Assembly: GCA_900110005.1 (NCBI GenBank)
Contig: FOCC01000015.1
Span: 1 to 38,639 of the forward strand
DNA from: Ligilactobacillus sp. WC1T17
GTDB taxonomy: Bacteria > Bacillota > Bacilli > Lactobacillales > Lactobacillaceae
Direction of reading: 5' to 3'
Length of the DNA stretch: 38,639 nucleotides
This document shows, piece by piece, positions 7,353-15,804 of the stretch. Position 1 is the first letter of the stretch. Every line of letters begins with the position of its first letter. The notes beneath the pieces are model-generated. The model searched no databases. It had not been told where the DNA came from and worked only from the letters and a program-made list of their open reading frames with translations. The position numbers were made by a program, and so were the translations under genes.

Positions 7353-8783
7353 GTGGATAAAAAAACAGCTCAAAAACTTGTACAAGCTGTGGATGAACTA
7401 GAAGAAAGCCTCGAGATGCTGGCTTTGAAAAATAACAGCTATATTTTAAAAAAATTAACGCAATTAACGACAAAAAACTTTGCCTTGCTAAAAGAAAAGG
7501 CAACTTTAGTGGCAGATGAAAATTATCTTCCCCTGCTAGAAGCTTTGAAAGAAGCTATAGATATGGGAGATGAAGCTCGGGCAAAAAAGCAGGCTGAAAA
7601 GCTCAGAGCTTTACTTAAAGCTAAAATTGTCTATCGCGTGCTCTTTTTACCCTATAAAGCGTCCATGTGGGATTCTTTAGAAAGTGTTTGGCTGGCATTT
7701 AAGAAGATGCCCAATGTCAAAACGACGGTGATGCCGATTTCGTATTTTGAACTTGATCAAAATCAAATTCCTGTCAAGACAGTCAATGAGCGGGATTTGT
7801 TTCCCCAAAATGTACCAACCGTAGCTGAACAAGACTACAATCTTGAAAAAGAACACCCCGATGTTATTTTTATCCATAATCCTTTTGATGCAGGTAATTT
7901 AGTGACAAGGGTTTTACCTAAATATTATTCGCGCAACTTAAAAGACGTTTGCGATTACTTGGCTTACGTCCCGTACTATGTCTTTGTTGAGCATAAAACC
8001 TTGCCGACTTTATCAGACGTTTTATTTCAAGCCGATGGTTTATTTATGAGTGAAAGTGAAATTAAAGCTTTGGATGCCGAAGCGCAAAAATATTCAGGTG
8101 AAAATGAACCTATTCCACTAGAATATCGCGTCTTGATGTTAAACCACATGGTAGCCAGCGGCAGTCCTAAATTAGATAAGGCTAGGCAAGTAACGCGGGA
8201 AAACACACCTTTGCCTGAATCGCTAAAAAAGCAGTATCAACCAGGAAAAATTACGGTTTTTTATAATACATCTATCCAGGATATTTTATTAAATGGCCTC
8301 GATCAGACCAAAGCCGTTTTTGAGTTCTTTAAAGCTAACCGAGATCGTTATCAGCTGCTTTGGCGTCCGCATCCTTTGCTTTTACAGTCTTTAACCGCAG
8401 AGGAGCCTGAACTAGTTGCGGAATATTTGCACTTAAAACAAGATATTTTGACCTTTGGCATTTTAGATGAAACACCTAGTTTATACCCAGCTCTGGCTTG
8501 GAGCGATGTTTATTACGGTACAGGCGGATCTTCAGTGACAGAACTTTATCTAGTTTCTGGCAAACCAGTTATTTGCAATAGTCAAAACGGTATTTTCATT
8601 GCTGAAGAAAAAGGTGATGCTTCACTACTGGCTAAAGATACTTTATTACCTGAAGAAGACATCTCTTTGCCTACAGTTTTAAAGAGCTTAGCTAATGGTG
8701 ATTTTATTCCCCGAAAAGCAAGTACCAAGTCGAATAGTGGCCAATTTATCGCCAATTATGTGCTCGATAAGATGAAGTTATAG
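7353..8783 (+). CDS. CDP-glycerol glycerophosphotransferase-like protein (TagB/TagF type)
   Basis: A 476-aa protein with a GTG start 2 nt after the previous stop. The first ~90 residues are charged helices, a similar layout to the helical start of the preceding gene. The rest resembles the CDP-glycerol glycerophosphotransferase fold (GT-B): YRVLFLPYKASMWDSLESVW, IFIHNPFD, LLWRPHPLLL near residue 335 with the expected His-Pro, and WSDVYYGTGGSSVTELYLVSGKPVI, where the family has a SD-x(n)-SS-x(n)-E/D-x(n)-KP-x-I pattern. Such enzymes transfer glycerol-phosphate or related phospho-polyols in teichoic acid and capsule synthesis. Inside a glycan cluster it could add a phospho-substituent to the flagellar glycan (inference). 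No transmembrane segment is seen. Confidence 0.75.
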   Translation: MDKKTAQKLVQAVDELEESLEMLALKNNSYILKKLTQLTTKNFALLKEKATLVADENYLPLLEALKEAIDMGDEARAKKQAEKLRALLKAKIVYRVLFLPYKASMWDSLESVWLAFKKMPNVKTTVMPISYFELDQNQIPVKTVNERDLFPQNVPTVAEQDYNLEKEHPDVIFIHNPFDAGNLVTRVLPKYYSRNLKDVCDYLAYVPYYVFVEHKTLPTLSDVLFQADGLFMSESEIKALDAEAQKYSGENEPIPLEYRVLMLNHMVASGSPKLDKARQVTRENTPLPESLKKQYQPGKITVFYNTSIQDILLNGLDQTKAVFEFFKANRDRYQLLWRPHPLLLQSLTAEEPELVAEYLHLKQDILTFGILDETPSLYPALAWSDVYYGTGGSSVTELYLVSGKPVICNSQNGIFIAEEKGDASLLAKDTLLPEEDISLPTVLKSLANGDFIPRKASTKSNSGQFIANYVLDKMKL

Positions 8784-8795
8784 GTGGCAGCTATT

Positions 8796-10013
8796 ATGGA
8801 ACCTTTACTAAGTGTGATTGTTCCCGTTTATAATGCGCAAAAATATCTTTTGGCCTGTTATAACAGCTTAAAGCAGCAAACCTATCCTAATTTAGAATTT
8901 ATTTTTGTAGATGACGGTTCTACTGATGCTTCTTTCAAGCTTTTATGCGATTTAAAAAAACGCGACAGCCGGGTAAAAGTTATCAGCCAAACCAATCAGG
9001 GCCAAGTTTTGGCGCGTAAAGCGGGATTAGCGGCAGCTTGCGGCGATTATATTGCCTTTATGGATAATGATGATACCTTGCCGGCGGATGCATACCAGCT
9101 TTTAGTGGAAAATGCCAAGGCCAGTCAAGCTGAGATTTCGATGGGGTCTTATTATCAGCTTTTGGATCAAAAAATCTTAAAAACATTTATACAGGGATTA
9201 GGTTTTGTTTCAGGACAAGCCAAAGCAGCTGACAAACATGATTTTGAGATTAAATCAGCCTATGAAGTATTGAGTAATTTAAATAACAATCAAGCTCAAG
9301 CAAGATATAGCGGCCTTTTGTGGGATAAAATTTACCGTAAAGAGGTTATCAGAGAAGCTTTTTTACAGGTTGATACCCGGTTGAGAATCGGGGACGATAT
9401 GGTGTGTTTGTTTGAAGCTTTGTTAAATGCGACTACCGTAGCGGTAAGTACGGTGCCGGTTTATTATTATGCAGCTACGCCGACTGCTTATTCGCGGACG
9501 CGACACACGCTTAAAAAGTCATATGCTAAGTTGATGTATCAAAATTTGCTGGCTTGTTTGAAATTACATCAGCTGCAAAATGATGTCATCCTGTTAAAAC
9601 AAGTAAGACTATGGACTATCCGCAACCTTTTATATTTTGAATATGATAAGTTAAGTACGCTTGAAGGCATTTTTCCTTTTGATGGTGTCAAAGCTGGTGA
9701 GCGGATATTACTGTACGGAGCTGGTATTTTGGGACAGGCAATCTGGCGGATTTATGCCAAACCAAATAAGTATCACTTAGTGGGCTTGGTTGATAAAAAA
9801 GCAGACGCATATAGCGGGGATGTCAAACCTTTGGCATTTATCAAGGACGTGTCTTTTGATAAGTGCTTAGTGTGTTTATTTACCCAGCAGTATTATCCAA
9901 AGATTAAAAAGGACTTGCTTAAATTGGGAGTTTCTGAAGCTAAAATTTGCTTTATTGACTACCAAATGTTACTAAAAGTTGATTTGGTGCAATTATTTAA
10001 AAAAATAGATTAA
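8796..10013 (+). CDS. GT2 glycosyltransferase with C-terminal Rossmann-like domain (paralogue 1)
   Basis: A 405-aa inverting GT-A transferase. N-terminal core: LLSVIVPVYNA, VDDGSTD at 38-44, ARKAG, and the DXD-type MDNDD at 89-93. From about residue 300 a second domain begins with a nucleotide-binding style LYGAGILG, then LVGLVDKK and KCLVCLF, typical of small Rossmann-like sugar-nucleotide or regulatory domains. Three more genes here (10028, 11251, 16948) share this layout. This one is closest to the 16948 gene: both have YPNLEFIFVDDGSTD and KTFIQG. The start is ATG 8796, 8 nt after AGGTGG; a GTG at 8784 in frame overlaps that SD site. It probably adds one sugar of an oligosaccharide; donor and acceptor are not visible. 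Confidence 0.85.
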   Translation: MEPLLSVIVPVYNAQKYLLACYNSLKQQTYPNLEFIFVDDGSTDASFKLLCDLKKRDSRVKVISQTNQGQVLARKAGLAAACGDYIAFMDNDDTLPADAYQLLVENAKASQAEISMGSYYQLLDQKILKTFIQGLGFVSGQAKAADKHDFEIKSAYEVLSNLNNNQAQARYSGLLWDKIYRKEVIREAFLQVDTRLRIGDDMVCLFEALLNATTVAVSTVPVYYYAATPTAYSRTRHTLKKSYAKLMYQNLLACLKLHQLQNDVILLKQVRLWTIRNLLYFEYDKLSTLEGIFPFDGVKAGERILLYGAGILGQAIWRIYAKPNKYHLVGLVDKKADAYSGDVKPLAFIKDVSFDKCLVCLFTQQYYPKIKKDLLKLGVSEAKICFIDYQMLLKVDLVQLFKKID

Positions 10014-10027
10014 AAAGGTGGATTTTT

Positions 10028-11233
10028 ATGGAACAACCTTTAATAAGTGTTATTTGTGCTCTGTATAATGGGGAACGCTACTTAGATGAATTTATGGCAT
10101 CTTTGCTCAAACAAACTTATACTAATTTAGAGTTCATCTTGGTGGATGATTATTCCAGTGACCAAACACATGCCAGACTGGTAGCTTATGCAAAATCAGA
10201 CCAGCGGATTCGGGTTTTTTCAATGCCTTACAATTCGCTGACGCAAGCACGCAAATTAGGTTTTGACCAGGCCCGCGGGAAATATGTCAGTTTTGTCGAC
10301 TGTGATGATATTTTAGAGCGTGATATGTATCAGCTTTTAGTTGAAAATGTCTTAGCAGCCAAAGCACAAGTGTCTATCGGGTCAAGTTTTCATTTTATCG
10401 GTGATCAAATTGTCCAAACGATGGTGCAAGGACAGGGGCTTATGCCTGGAAAACATCTTGGGGCCAATAAAAGAAAAGTCCTGACAGGCTTTAAAGCAGC
10501 CCAGTTTCATCAAGGAGCAATTGGTGCCGGTATTAATCCTTATACTGCTGTTTTGTGGGATAAACTGTTTGCGCGGGATTTAATCGCTGCTTGTTACCAG
10601 CAATATGATTTTAAGCTTGGCATGGGTGAAGATGTTGCGCTTTGTTTTAGTGCCCTCGTTAAAGCGCAAACAGTTGTTGTAACGCCTAAAGTTGTGTATC
10701 GATTAAGACTGCACCAAAAGTCAACAACACAAAGTGTGGCTTATCGGCAAAATTTAAAAATCAAAAGAGCATACCGTTACATGAAACAATGCTGCCAAAA
10801 TACACCTTGCCAGGCACAATTAGAAGCACAGCTTGATTATTATTTTAAATATGCCATCTTTACCTTTAATTATAGGATATTAGAACGTGTACGACCTTTA
10901 TATCCTTTTAACGTCAAAAAAGGAGCACGTGTTTTGCTTTATGGGGCAGGCTTATTTGGCCATAAGTTGTTTGAATATGAGCAGCAGGCAGAGTATGTGC
11001 AGGTTTTAGGAATGGTTGATAAAAATAAGAAAGTTGAAAATACGTATACCATTTCCGATTTGAAGCAGCTGGCTTACGATTATATTTTAGTTACTATTTT
11101 CAATGACCAGCTTTATCCGGATATTTTGGCTGATTTGACCCAAGCTGGAGTTGATTTTCAAAAAATTAAATTCATCAAAGATCCTTTTTGGAAAGATTTT
11201 ACTTTAGATGAAATTTTAACTGATGAAGATTAA
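10028..11233 (+). CDS. GT2 glycosyltransferase with C-terminal Rossmann-like domain (paralogue 2)
   Basis: A 401-aa protein. GT-A core with PLISVICALYNGERYL, VDDYSSD at 39-45, MPYNSLTQARKLGFDQARG and the DXD-type VDCDD at 90-94; helical middle; C-terminal domain from about residue 300 with LYGAGLFG, LGMVDKN and YDYILVTIFND. It is a tandem paralogue of the next gene: both share MPYNSLT-x-ARKLGFD, GKY-[VI]-SFVD-x-DDIL, ILERVRPLYPF and a DEILT/DKILT end. AAGGTGG precedes the ATG by about 8 nt. The close pair suggests a recent duplication with divergence toward two acceptors or linkages (inference). Confidence 0.86.
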   Translation: MEQPLISVICALYNGERYLDEFMASLLKQTYTNLEFILVDDYSSDQTHARLVAYAKSDQRIRVFSMPYNSLTQARKLGFDQARGKYVSFVDCDDILERDMYQLLVENVLAAKAQVSIGSSFHFIGDQIVQTMVQGQGLMPGKHLGANKRKVLTGFKAAQFHQGAIGAGINPYTAVLWDKLFARDLIAACYQQYDFKLGMGEDVALCFSALVKAQTVVVTPKVVYRLRLHQKSTTQSVAYRQNLKIKRAYRYMKQCCQNTPCQAQLEAQLDYYFKYAIFTFNYRILERVRPLYPFNVKKGARVLLYGAGLFGHKLFEYEQQAEYVQVLGMVDKNKKVENTYTISDLKQLAYDYILVTIFNDQLYPDILADLTQAGVDFQKIKFIKDPFWKDFTLDEILTDED

Positions 11234-11250
11234 AGAAAAGGTGTGGAAAT

Positions 11251-12465
11251 ATGGGAAAAGATCCTTTAGTTAGCGTAATTTCTTCTATTTACAACGGTGA
11301 AAAATGGCTTGATGGTTTTATGGAATCTATCCTTAATCAAACTTATCCCAACCTAGAAATCATTTTGGTTGATGATGTTTCCAATGACAATACCTATCAA
11401 AGATTACTGGAATATGCAAAAGAAGATTCGCGCATTACGGTTTTACAGATGCCATATAATTCGTTGACTTGCGCCCGTAAATTAGGCTTCGACCATTCGC
11501 ATGGGAAATATATCAGTTTTGTAGATGTCGATGACATTTTGGAATTAGATATGTACGAGACTTTGGTAACGAATGCCGAAAAGAGTCAAGCTCAAGTCTC
11601 CATCGGCTCTTGTCTACTATTTAGCGATGATAAAGTTTTATGGACTTCGCTTGCGGGACAAGGGGTAGTTCCTGATAAAAAGGTCGTTTCTAATCAGATG
11701 CAGGTTGTAGCAGGAATTGAGGCAGCACATTTTTATAAAGGACCATTGCATGGCAATACGACGATATATAATCCTTTGTTATGGGACAAGATTTTTAATC
11801 GTAATTTAGTTGAAAAATGTTACCACAATTATGATTTTGAACTTATCATGGGGGAAGACCTTGCTATGTGCTTTGATATGTTGATTAATGCAGAAAAAGT
11901 CGTTGTAACATCTAAAATTGTATATGATGCTCGCGCAAATCCTAATTCAACGTCGCATAGTAGTGAATATCGCAATAATTTGCATTCACGTCACTTATAT
12001 GATTATTTGACGAATGTCTATCAAGACCTACCTAAAAAAGTCCAAGCAACATTGGCAACTCAAAGAGACTGGTTTATTAAATATCAGCTGTTTAACATGA
12101 ATTATGGTATTTTAGAACGGGTCAGACCCCTGTACCCATTTCACGTACAGCATGGGCAAAAAATCGTTTTGTATGGAAATGGGATGCTTGGACACAAGCT
12201 TAGGAATGTGAATGCAAAAGAAAAGCACGTGCAAATTGTAGGTATTATTGATAAGAATTCTAATGAACCCGGTATTTATGGGATTGACGATGTTTCGAAA
12301 TTAGACTACGACCAAATTCTGGTAACTGTATTTAACGATAAATATTACGCGGATATTTTAGCTGATTTGACCAAGGCAGGCGCAGATCCAAGTAAGATTC
12401 AATTTATCGAGGATCAAAATTGGTCAGACCTTGACTTAGATAAAATTTTAACTGCTGAAGATTAA
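11251..12465 (+). CDS. GT2 glycosyltransferase with C-terminal Rossmann-like domain (paralogue 3)
   Basis: A 404-aa tandem paralogue of the preceding gene. GT-A core with PLVSVISSIYNGEKWL, VDDVSND at 40-46 and VDVDD at 91-95. The C-terminal domain from about residue 305 starts LYGNGMLG, where the usual GAG loop has become GNG, followed by IVGIIDKN and YDQILVTVFND. The upstream AAAAGGTG SD lies 7-8 nt before the ATG. It belongs to the same transcription unit, with a 17-nt gap before and a 15-nt gap after. The changed glycine loop may mean the C-terminal domain no longer binds a nucleotide, or only that this position tolerates change. The product is a transferase of unknown donor. Confidence 0.86.
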   Translation: MGKDPLVSVISSIYNGEKWLDGFMESILNQTYPNLEIILVDDVSNDNTYQRLLEYAKEDSRITVLQMPYNSLTCARKLGFDHSHGKYISFVDVDDILELDMYETLVTNAEKSQAQVSIGSCLLFSDDKVLWTSLAGQGVVPDKKVVSNQMQVVAGIEAAHFYKGPLHGNTTIYNPLLWDKIFNRNLVEKCYHNYDFELIMGEDLAMCFDMLINAEKVVVTSKIVYDARANPNSTSHSSEYRNNLHSRHLYDYLTNVYQDLPKKVQATLATQRDWFIKYQLFNMNYGILERVRPLYPFHVQHGQKIVLYGNGMLGHKLRNVNAKEKHVQIVGIIDKNSNEPGIYGIDDVSKLDYDQILVTVFNDKYYADILADLTKAGADPSKIQFIEDQNWSDLDLDKILTAED

Positions 12466-12480
12466 GTTGGAAGTGAAAAA

Positions 12481-13257
12481 ATGAAAGTTGTTATTTTAGC
12501 GGGGGGCTTTGGTACCCGCATTAGTGAAGAATCACAATTTAAACCCAAGCCCATGGTTGAAATTGGCGGCAAGCCTATTTTATGGCATATTATGAAAGAA
12601 TATCTGCATTATGGGTTTGATGATTTTATTATCTGTGCTGGCTATAAGCAAGATGTGATTAAACGGTATTTTGCTAATTATTATTTGGAAAATAGTGATG
12701 TCTCCTTTGATTTTCGCAATGAGGAAAAGAAGGTCATTTACCATAGCAATGCTGAAAAATGGAAGGTTACCGTCATTGACACTGGCTTGAACACAATGAC
12801 AGGCGGACGGTTAAAACGCATTCAGCCTTATATTGGTGCTGAACCCTTTATGATGACTTACGGTGATGGCGTTTGCGATGTACCGTTAGATAAATTACTC
12901 GAATTTCACCAAAGTCAGGGCAAGATGGTTACCATAACGGCTGTTAAACCTGAAGGAAGATTTGGTATTTTAGATCTTGAAGGCAACCAAATAGAATCAT
13001 TTAGAGAAAAAAGCCAAGATGATGTCGGCTATATCAATGGCGGCTATATGGTGTTAGAGCCGGAAATCTTTGACTATATTGCTGGCGACGCTACAACATT
13101 TGAACGTGAACCGCTTGAAAGGGTGGCAGCTGAAGGCCAATTGATGGCATTTAAACACAGTGGTTTTTGGCAATGCATGGACACCATGCGCGACCGTAAA
13201 AAATTAGAAACGCTTTTAGCTCAAAATAAAGCACCATGGAAAGTGTGGGAAGACTAA
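12481..13257 (+). CDS. rfbF: Glucose-1-phosphate cytidylyltransferase
   Basis: A 258-aa nucleotidyltransferase that makes CDP-glucose from CTP and glucose 1-phosphate, the entry step to CDP-linked 6-deoxy- and 3,6-dideoxyhexoses. It has the pyrophosphorylase signature LAGGFGTR at 6-13 followed by KPKPMVEIGGKPILWHIMK, the base-recognition region, YGDGVCD, VKPEGRFG, and the diagnostic ending with SGFWQCMDTMRDRKKLE. Length matches RfbF/DdhA/AscA enzymes. Its stop codon overlaps the ATG of the CDP-glucose dehydratase by one base (TAATG), so the two are surely translated together. Confidence 0.95.
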   Translation: MKVVILAGGFGTRISEESQFKPKPMVEIGGKPILWHIMKEYLHYGFDDFIICAGYKQDVIKRYFANYYLENSDVSFDFRNEEKKVIYHSNAEKWKVTVIDTGLNTMTGGRLKRIQPYIGAEPFMMTYGDGVCDVPLDKLLEFHQSQGKMVTITAVKPEGRFGILDLEGNQIESFREKSQDDVGYINGGYMVLEPEIFDYIAGDATTFEREPLERVAAEGQLMAFKHSGFWQCMDTMRDRKKLETLLAQNKAPWKVWED

Positions 13258-14312
13258 TGAAGCTTGATTTTTACCGCGGGAAAAAAGTTTTAGTCACAGG
13301 TCATACCGGCTTTAAGGGTTCTTGGCTTTGTCAAATTCTCTTAGGGACTGGAGCCAAGGTGGTTGGCTATAGTTTAGAAGCTCCAACCAAACCTAGTTTA
13401 TTTGAATTAGCTGGTTTAGATGCAAAGATGACAAGCGTCATTGGCGATGTACGTGATTTTGACCACTTAAAGCAGGTCTTTGACGACTTTAAACCAGAAA
13501 TAGTCTTCCATCTGGCTGCGCAACCACTTGTTAGAGACAGTTATGCGAATCCACGTTATACCTATGAAACAAATGTCATGGGTACCGTGAACCTGATGGA
13601 GTGTGTGCGCTTGACTTCTAGTGTTAAGTCGGTGTTAAATGTGACGACTGACAAGGTTTATCATAACAACGAATGGGTTTATGGTTACCGCGAAAATGAC
13701 CCTTTAGATGGTTTTGACCCCTATTCTAACAGTAAGAGCTGTTCTGAGCTTGTAACCCATAGTTATAAGGCCAGCTTTCTTGATGAAAGAGGAGTGGCAG
13801 TCTCAACCGCACGGGCTGGTAATGTGATTGGTGGCGGCGATTTTGCTAAAGATCGAATCATTCCTGACTGTGTCAGACATGCTTTAAAGGGTGAGCCCAT
13901 TATTGTTAGAAATCCTCATTCCACTAGACCTTATCAACATGTTTTGGAACCGCTTTTTGCTTATTTGATGATTGCTGAAAAGCAATATGAGGCTTCAAAG
14001 TTTGCCGGTTATTATAACGTTGGCCCTGATGACGGTGACTGCCTAACGACAGGTGAGCTTGCAACGCTTTTTTGCCAAGCTTACGGTCATAGTATGACTT
14101 GGGAAGACCATTTCGAAGGCGGAGTACATGAGGCTAATTTCTTAAAACTTGACTGTTCGCTGATTAAGCAGGTCTTTGATTGGCAGCCGACCTGGCATAT
14201 TGAGCGGGCAATCAAAGAAGTTGTGAACTGGACTAACGTATACCGCAAAAAAGGCGATATCGAACTAGAAATGAAGCGTGAAATCGAAGCATTTATGGAG
14301 GATAACAGATGA
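13257..14312 (+). CDS. rfbG: CDP-glucose 4,6-dehydratase
   Basis: A 351-aa extended SDR that turns CDP-glucose into CDP-4-keto-6-deoxyglucose. The NAD loop is TGHTGFKGSW at 14-23, DVRD follows at 64-67, FHLAAQPLVRDSY is the family motif, TTDKVY begins at 130, and the catalytic pair is Y156/K160 in FDPYSNSKSC. The GFKGSW motif and length separate CDP-glucose dehydratases from dTDP-glucose ones. The start is ATG 13257 overlapping the rfbF stop. An in-frame ATG at 13236 lies inside rfbF and would add seven residues that the family lacks. The next gene's ATG (14309) overlaps its stop by 4 nt. Confidence 0.94.
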   Translation: MKLDFYRGKKVLVTGHTGFKGSWLCQILLGTGAKVVGYSLEAPTKPSLFELAGLDAKMTSVIGDVRDFDHLKQVFDDFKPEIVFHLAAQPLVRDSYANPRYTYETNVMGTVNLMECVRLTSSVKSVLNVTTDKVYHNNEWVYGYRENDPLDGFDPYSNSKSCSELVTHSYKASFLDERGVAVSTARAGNVIGGGDFAKDRIIPDCVRHALKGEPIIVRNPHSTRPYQHVLEPLFAYLMIAEKQYEASKFAGYYNVGPDDGDCLTTGELATLFCQAYGHSMTWEDHFEGGVHEANFLKLDCSLIKQVFDWQPTWHIERAIKEVVNWTNVYRKKGDIELEMKREIEAFMEDNR

Positions 14313-15229
14313 AAAAAGTCATTGTTAGCGGTGCTAATGGTTTTGTCGGCAGCCATACCGTTAAATATTTACTAGACCAGGGAGTAGAAGTAGTTGCTTT
14401 GTGTCACGCGGGACATTGTGACCATTTGCCTCAAGCGGCTAATTTAACTGTAGTACCTTTTGACCTGCATGATGTCAAACAAAGCTTAGCTGATATTTCG
14501 GTCAGTGATTATGACGTCTTTTACCATTTTGCCTGGGATGGATCAGCCGGGACAAAAAGGGCAGATACCAAGTTGCAATTAGCCAATGCGCAATGGACGG
14601 TGGAAACACTAATTGAAGCTAAGAGACTTGGTTGCAAGAAATTTGTTGGTGCCGGAAGTATCATGGAACACGAAACGATGATTGCGGCTTATACCAATGG
14701 CAACCGTCCAGGCCTTGGATACATTTATGGTGCAGGCAAAACCGCAGCCCATATGTTGTGTATGTCAAAGGCCAATGAATTAGGGATTGACCTTGTTTGG
14801 GGCGAGATTACTAATGCTTATGGTGTAGGTGAATTAAGTCCTCGAATGGTGAATACGACTTTGCGCAAATGTTTAAAGGGTAAAAAGCCGCAGTTTACCG
14901 CCGGAACGCAAAATTATGATTTTATTTATATTGATGATGTTGCGCGCGCCTTTTATTTGTTAGGCCAAAAGGGTAAAGCTTTCCATGAATATGTCATTGG
15001 CAGCGGACAAGCCAAGCCGTTAAAGGAATTTTTACTGGAAATGAAGGAAGCTGTGGCGCCTGATTTAGATTTTATCTTTGGTGATGTACCTTTTACGGGT
15101 ATCAATTTACCTTTGGAAACTTTTGCGACAGAACAAACCTTTTTGGATACCGGTTTTAAAGCACAAGTTAGTTTTGGCCAAGGCACGCAAAAAACATATG
15201 CTTGGCTGGCAAGTTTGGAGGAAGAATAA
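14309..15229 (+). CDS. NAD(P)-dependent SDR sugar-nucleotide reductase/epimerase
   Basis: A 306-aa extended SDR. The Rossmann loop is GANGFVG at 8-14 and the catalytic YxxxK is Y140-GAG-K144. The segment FHFAWDGSAGTKRAD and a late FIYIDDVARAF are typical of NAD-dependent epimerase/dehydratase proteins of O-antigen clusters. Placed between the 4,6-dehydratase and an RmlC-like epimerase, and overlapping both neighbours, it most likely reduces the 4-keto group of the CDP-6-deoxy intermediate to give the final CDP-sugar. It has no RfbH/E1-type partner here, so a 3,6-dideoxyhexose product is unlikely. Exact stereochemistry cannot be read from sequence. Confidence 0.85.
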   Translation: MKKVIVSGANGFVGSHTVKYLLDQGVEVVALCHAGHCDHLPQAANLTVVPFDLHDVKQSLADISVSDYDVFYHFAWDGSAGTKRADTKLQLANAQWTVETLIEAKRLGCKKFVGAGSIMEHETMIAAYTNGNRPGLGYIYGAGKTAAHMLCMSKANELGIDLVWGEITNAYGVGELSPRMVNTTLRKCLKGKKPQFTAGTQNYDFIYIDDVARAFYLLGQKGKAFHEYVIGSGQAKPLKEFLLEMKEAVAPDLDFIFGDVPFTGINLPLETFATEQTFLDTGFKAQVSFGQGTQKTYAWLASLEEE

Positions 15230-15804
15230 TGCAGCAATTTGAATTTAAAAAAACAGCCATTGAAGGACTAATTGAAGTCACACCTTTTAATGCGGATGAT
15301 ATCCGGGGATGCTTTACCAAAGATTACTCCAAAGAAATTTTTGAAGCCAATGGCATTAAATATGATTTAGCTGAAATTTTTTACACAACTTCACACAAGG
15401 GCGTCATCAGAGCTTTGCATTTTCAACGGGAAAAACAGCAGCCTAAACTGGTGCGCTGCATTTATGGGCATGTGTATGATGTGGTTGTTGACCTCAGAAA
15501 AGATAGCCCGACCTATAAGAAATGGCTAGGTTTTGACTTAGTGGGCGACTTGCATAATGAAATTTTAGTTCCAGCCGGCTGCGCTCATGGCTATTTGGTT
15601 TTAGAAGAACACTCCATTGTATCTTATAAGTGTTCCGAAAAATTCTACGGCGAATATGATGGCGGTATTAAGTGGGATGACCCCGATATTCAGGTAAAGT
15701 GGCCGCTAGAAAAAGTCGGTGGCATAGACCAGGTTATTTTAGCGCCTAAAGATCAAAACTTGCCGACCTTAAAAGAATTTATTGCAGAATATGGGGCATT
15801 TTAA
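15229..15804 (+). CDS. RmlC-like sugar-nucleotide 3,5-epimerase (dTDP-4-dehydrorhamnose 3,5-epimerase family)
   Basis: A 191-aa cupin epimerase. Family motifs: RALHFQ at 61-66 with the catalytic His64, YDVVVDLRKDSPTY, VPAGCAHGYLVLEE, and DGGIKWDDPDI near the end. The start is ATG 15229, overlapping the previous stop (TAATG), with GGAGGAAG just upstream; an in-frame TTG at 15202 is inside the preceding gene. In dTDP-rhamnose pathways this enzyme flips C3 and/or C5. Here no RmlA/B/D companions are present and the upstream enzymes are CDP-specific, so the substrate is probably CDP-4-keto-6-deoxyglucose (inference). Its stop overlaps the next ATG by one base. Confidence 0.88.
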   Translation: MQQFEFKKTAIEGLIEVTPFNADDIRGCFTKDYSKEIFEANGIKYDLAEIFYTTSHKGVIRALHFQREKQQPKLVRCIYGHVYDVVVDLRKDSPTYKKWLGFDLVGDLHNEILVPAGCAHGYLVLEEHSIVSYKCSEKFYGEYDGGIKWDDPDIQVKWPLEKVGGIDQVILAPKDQNLPTLKEFIAEYGAF

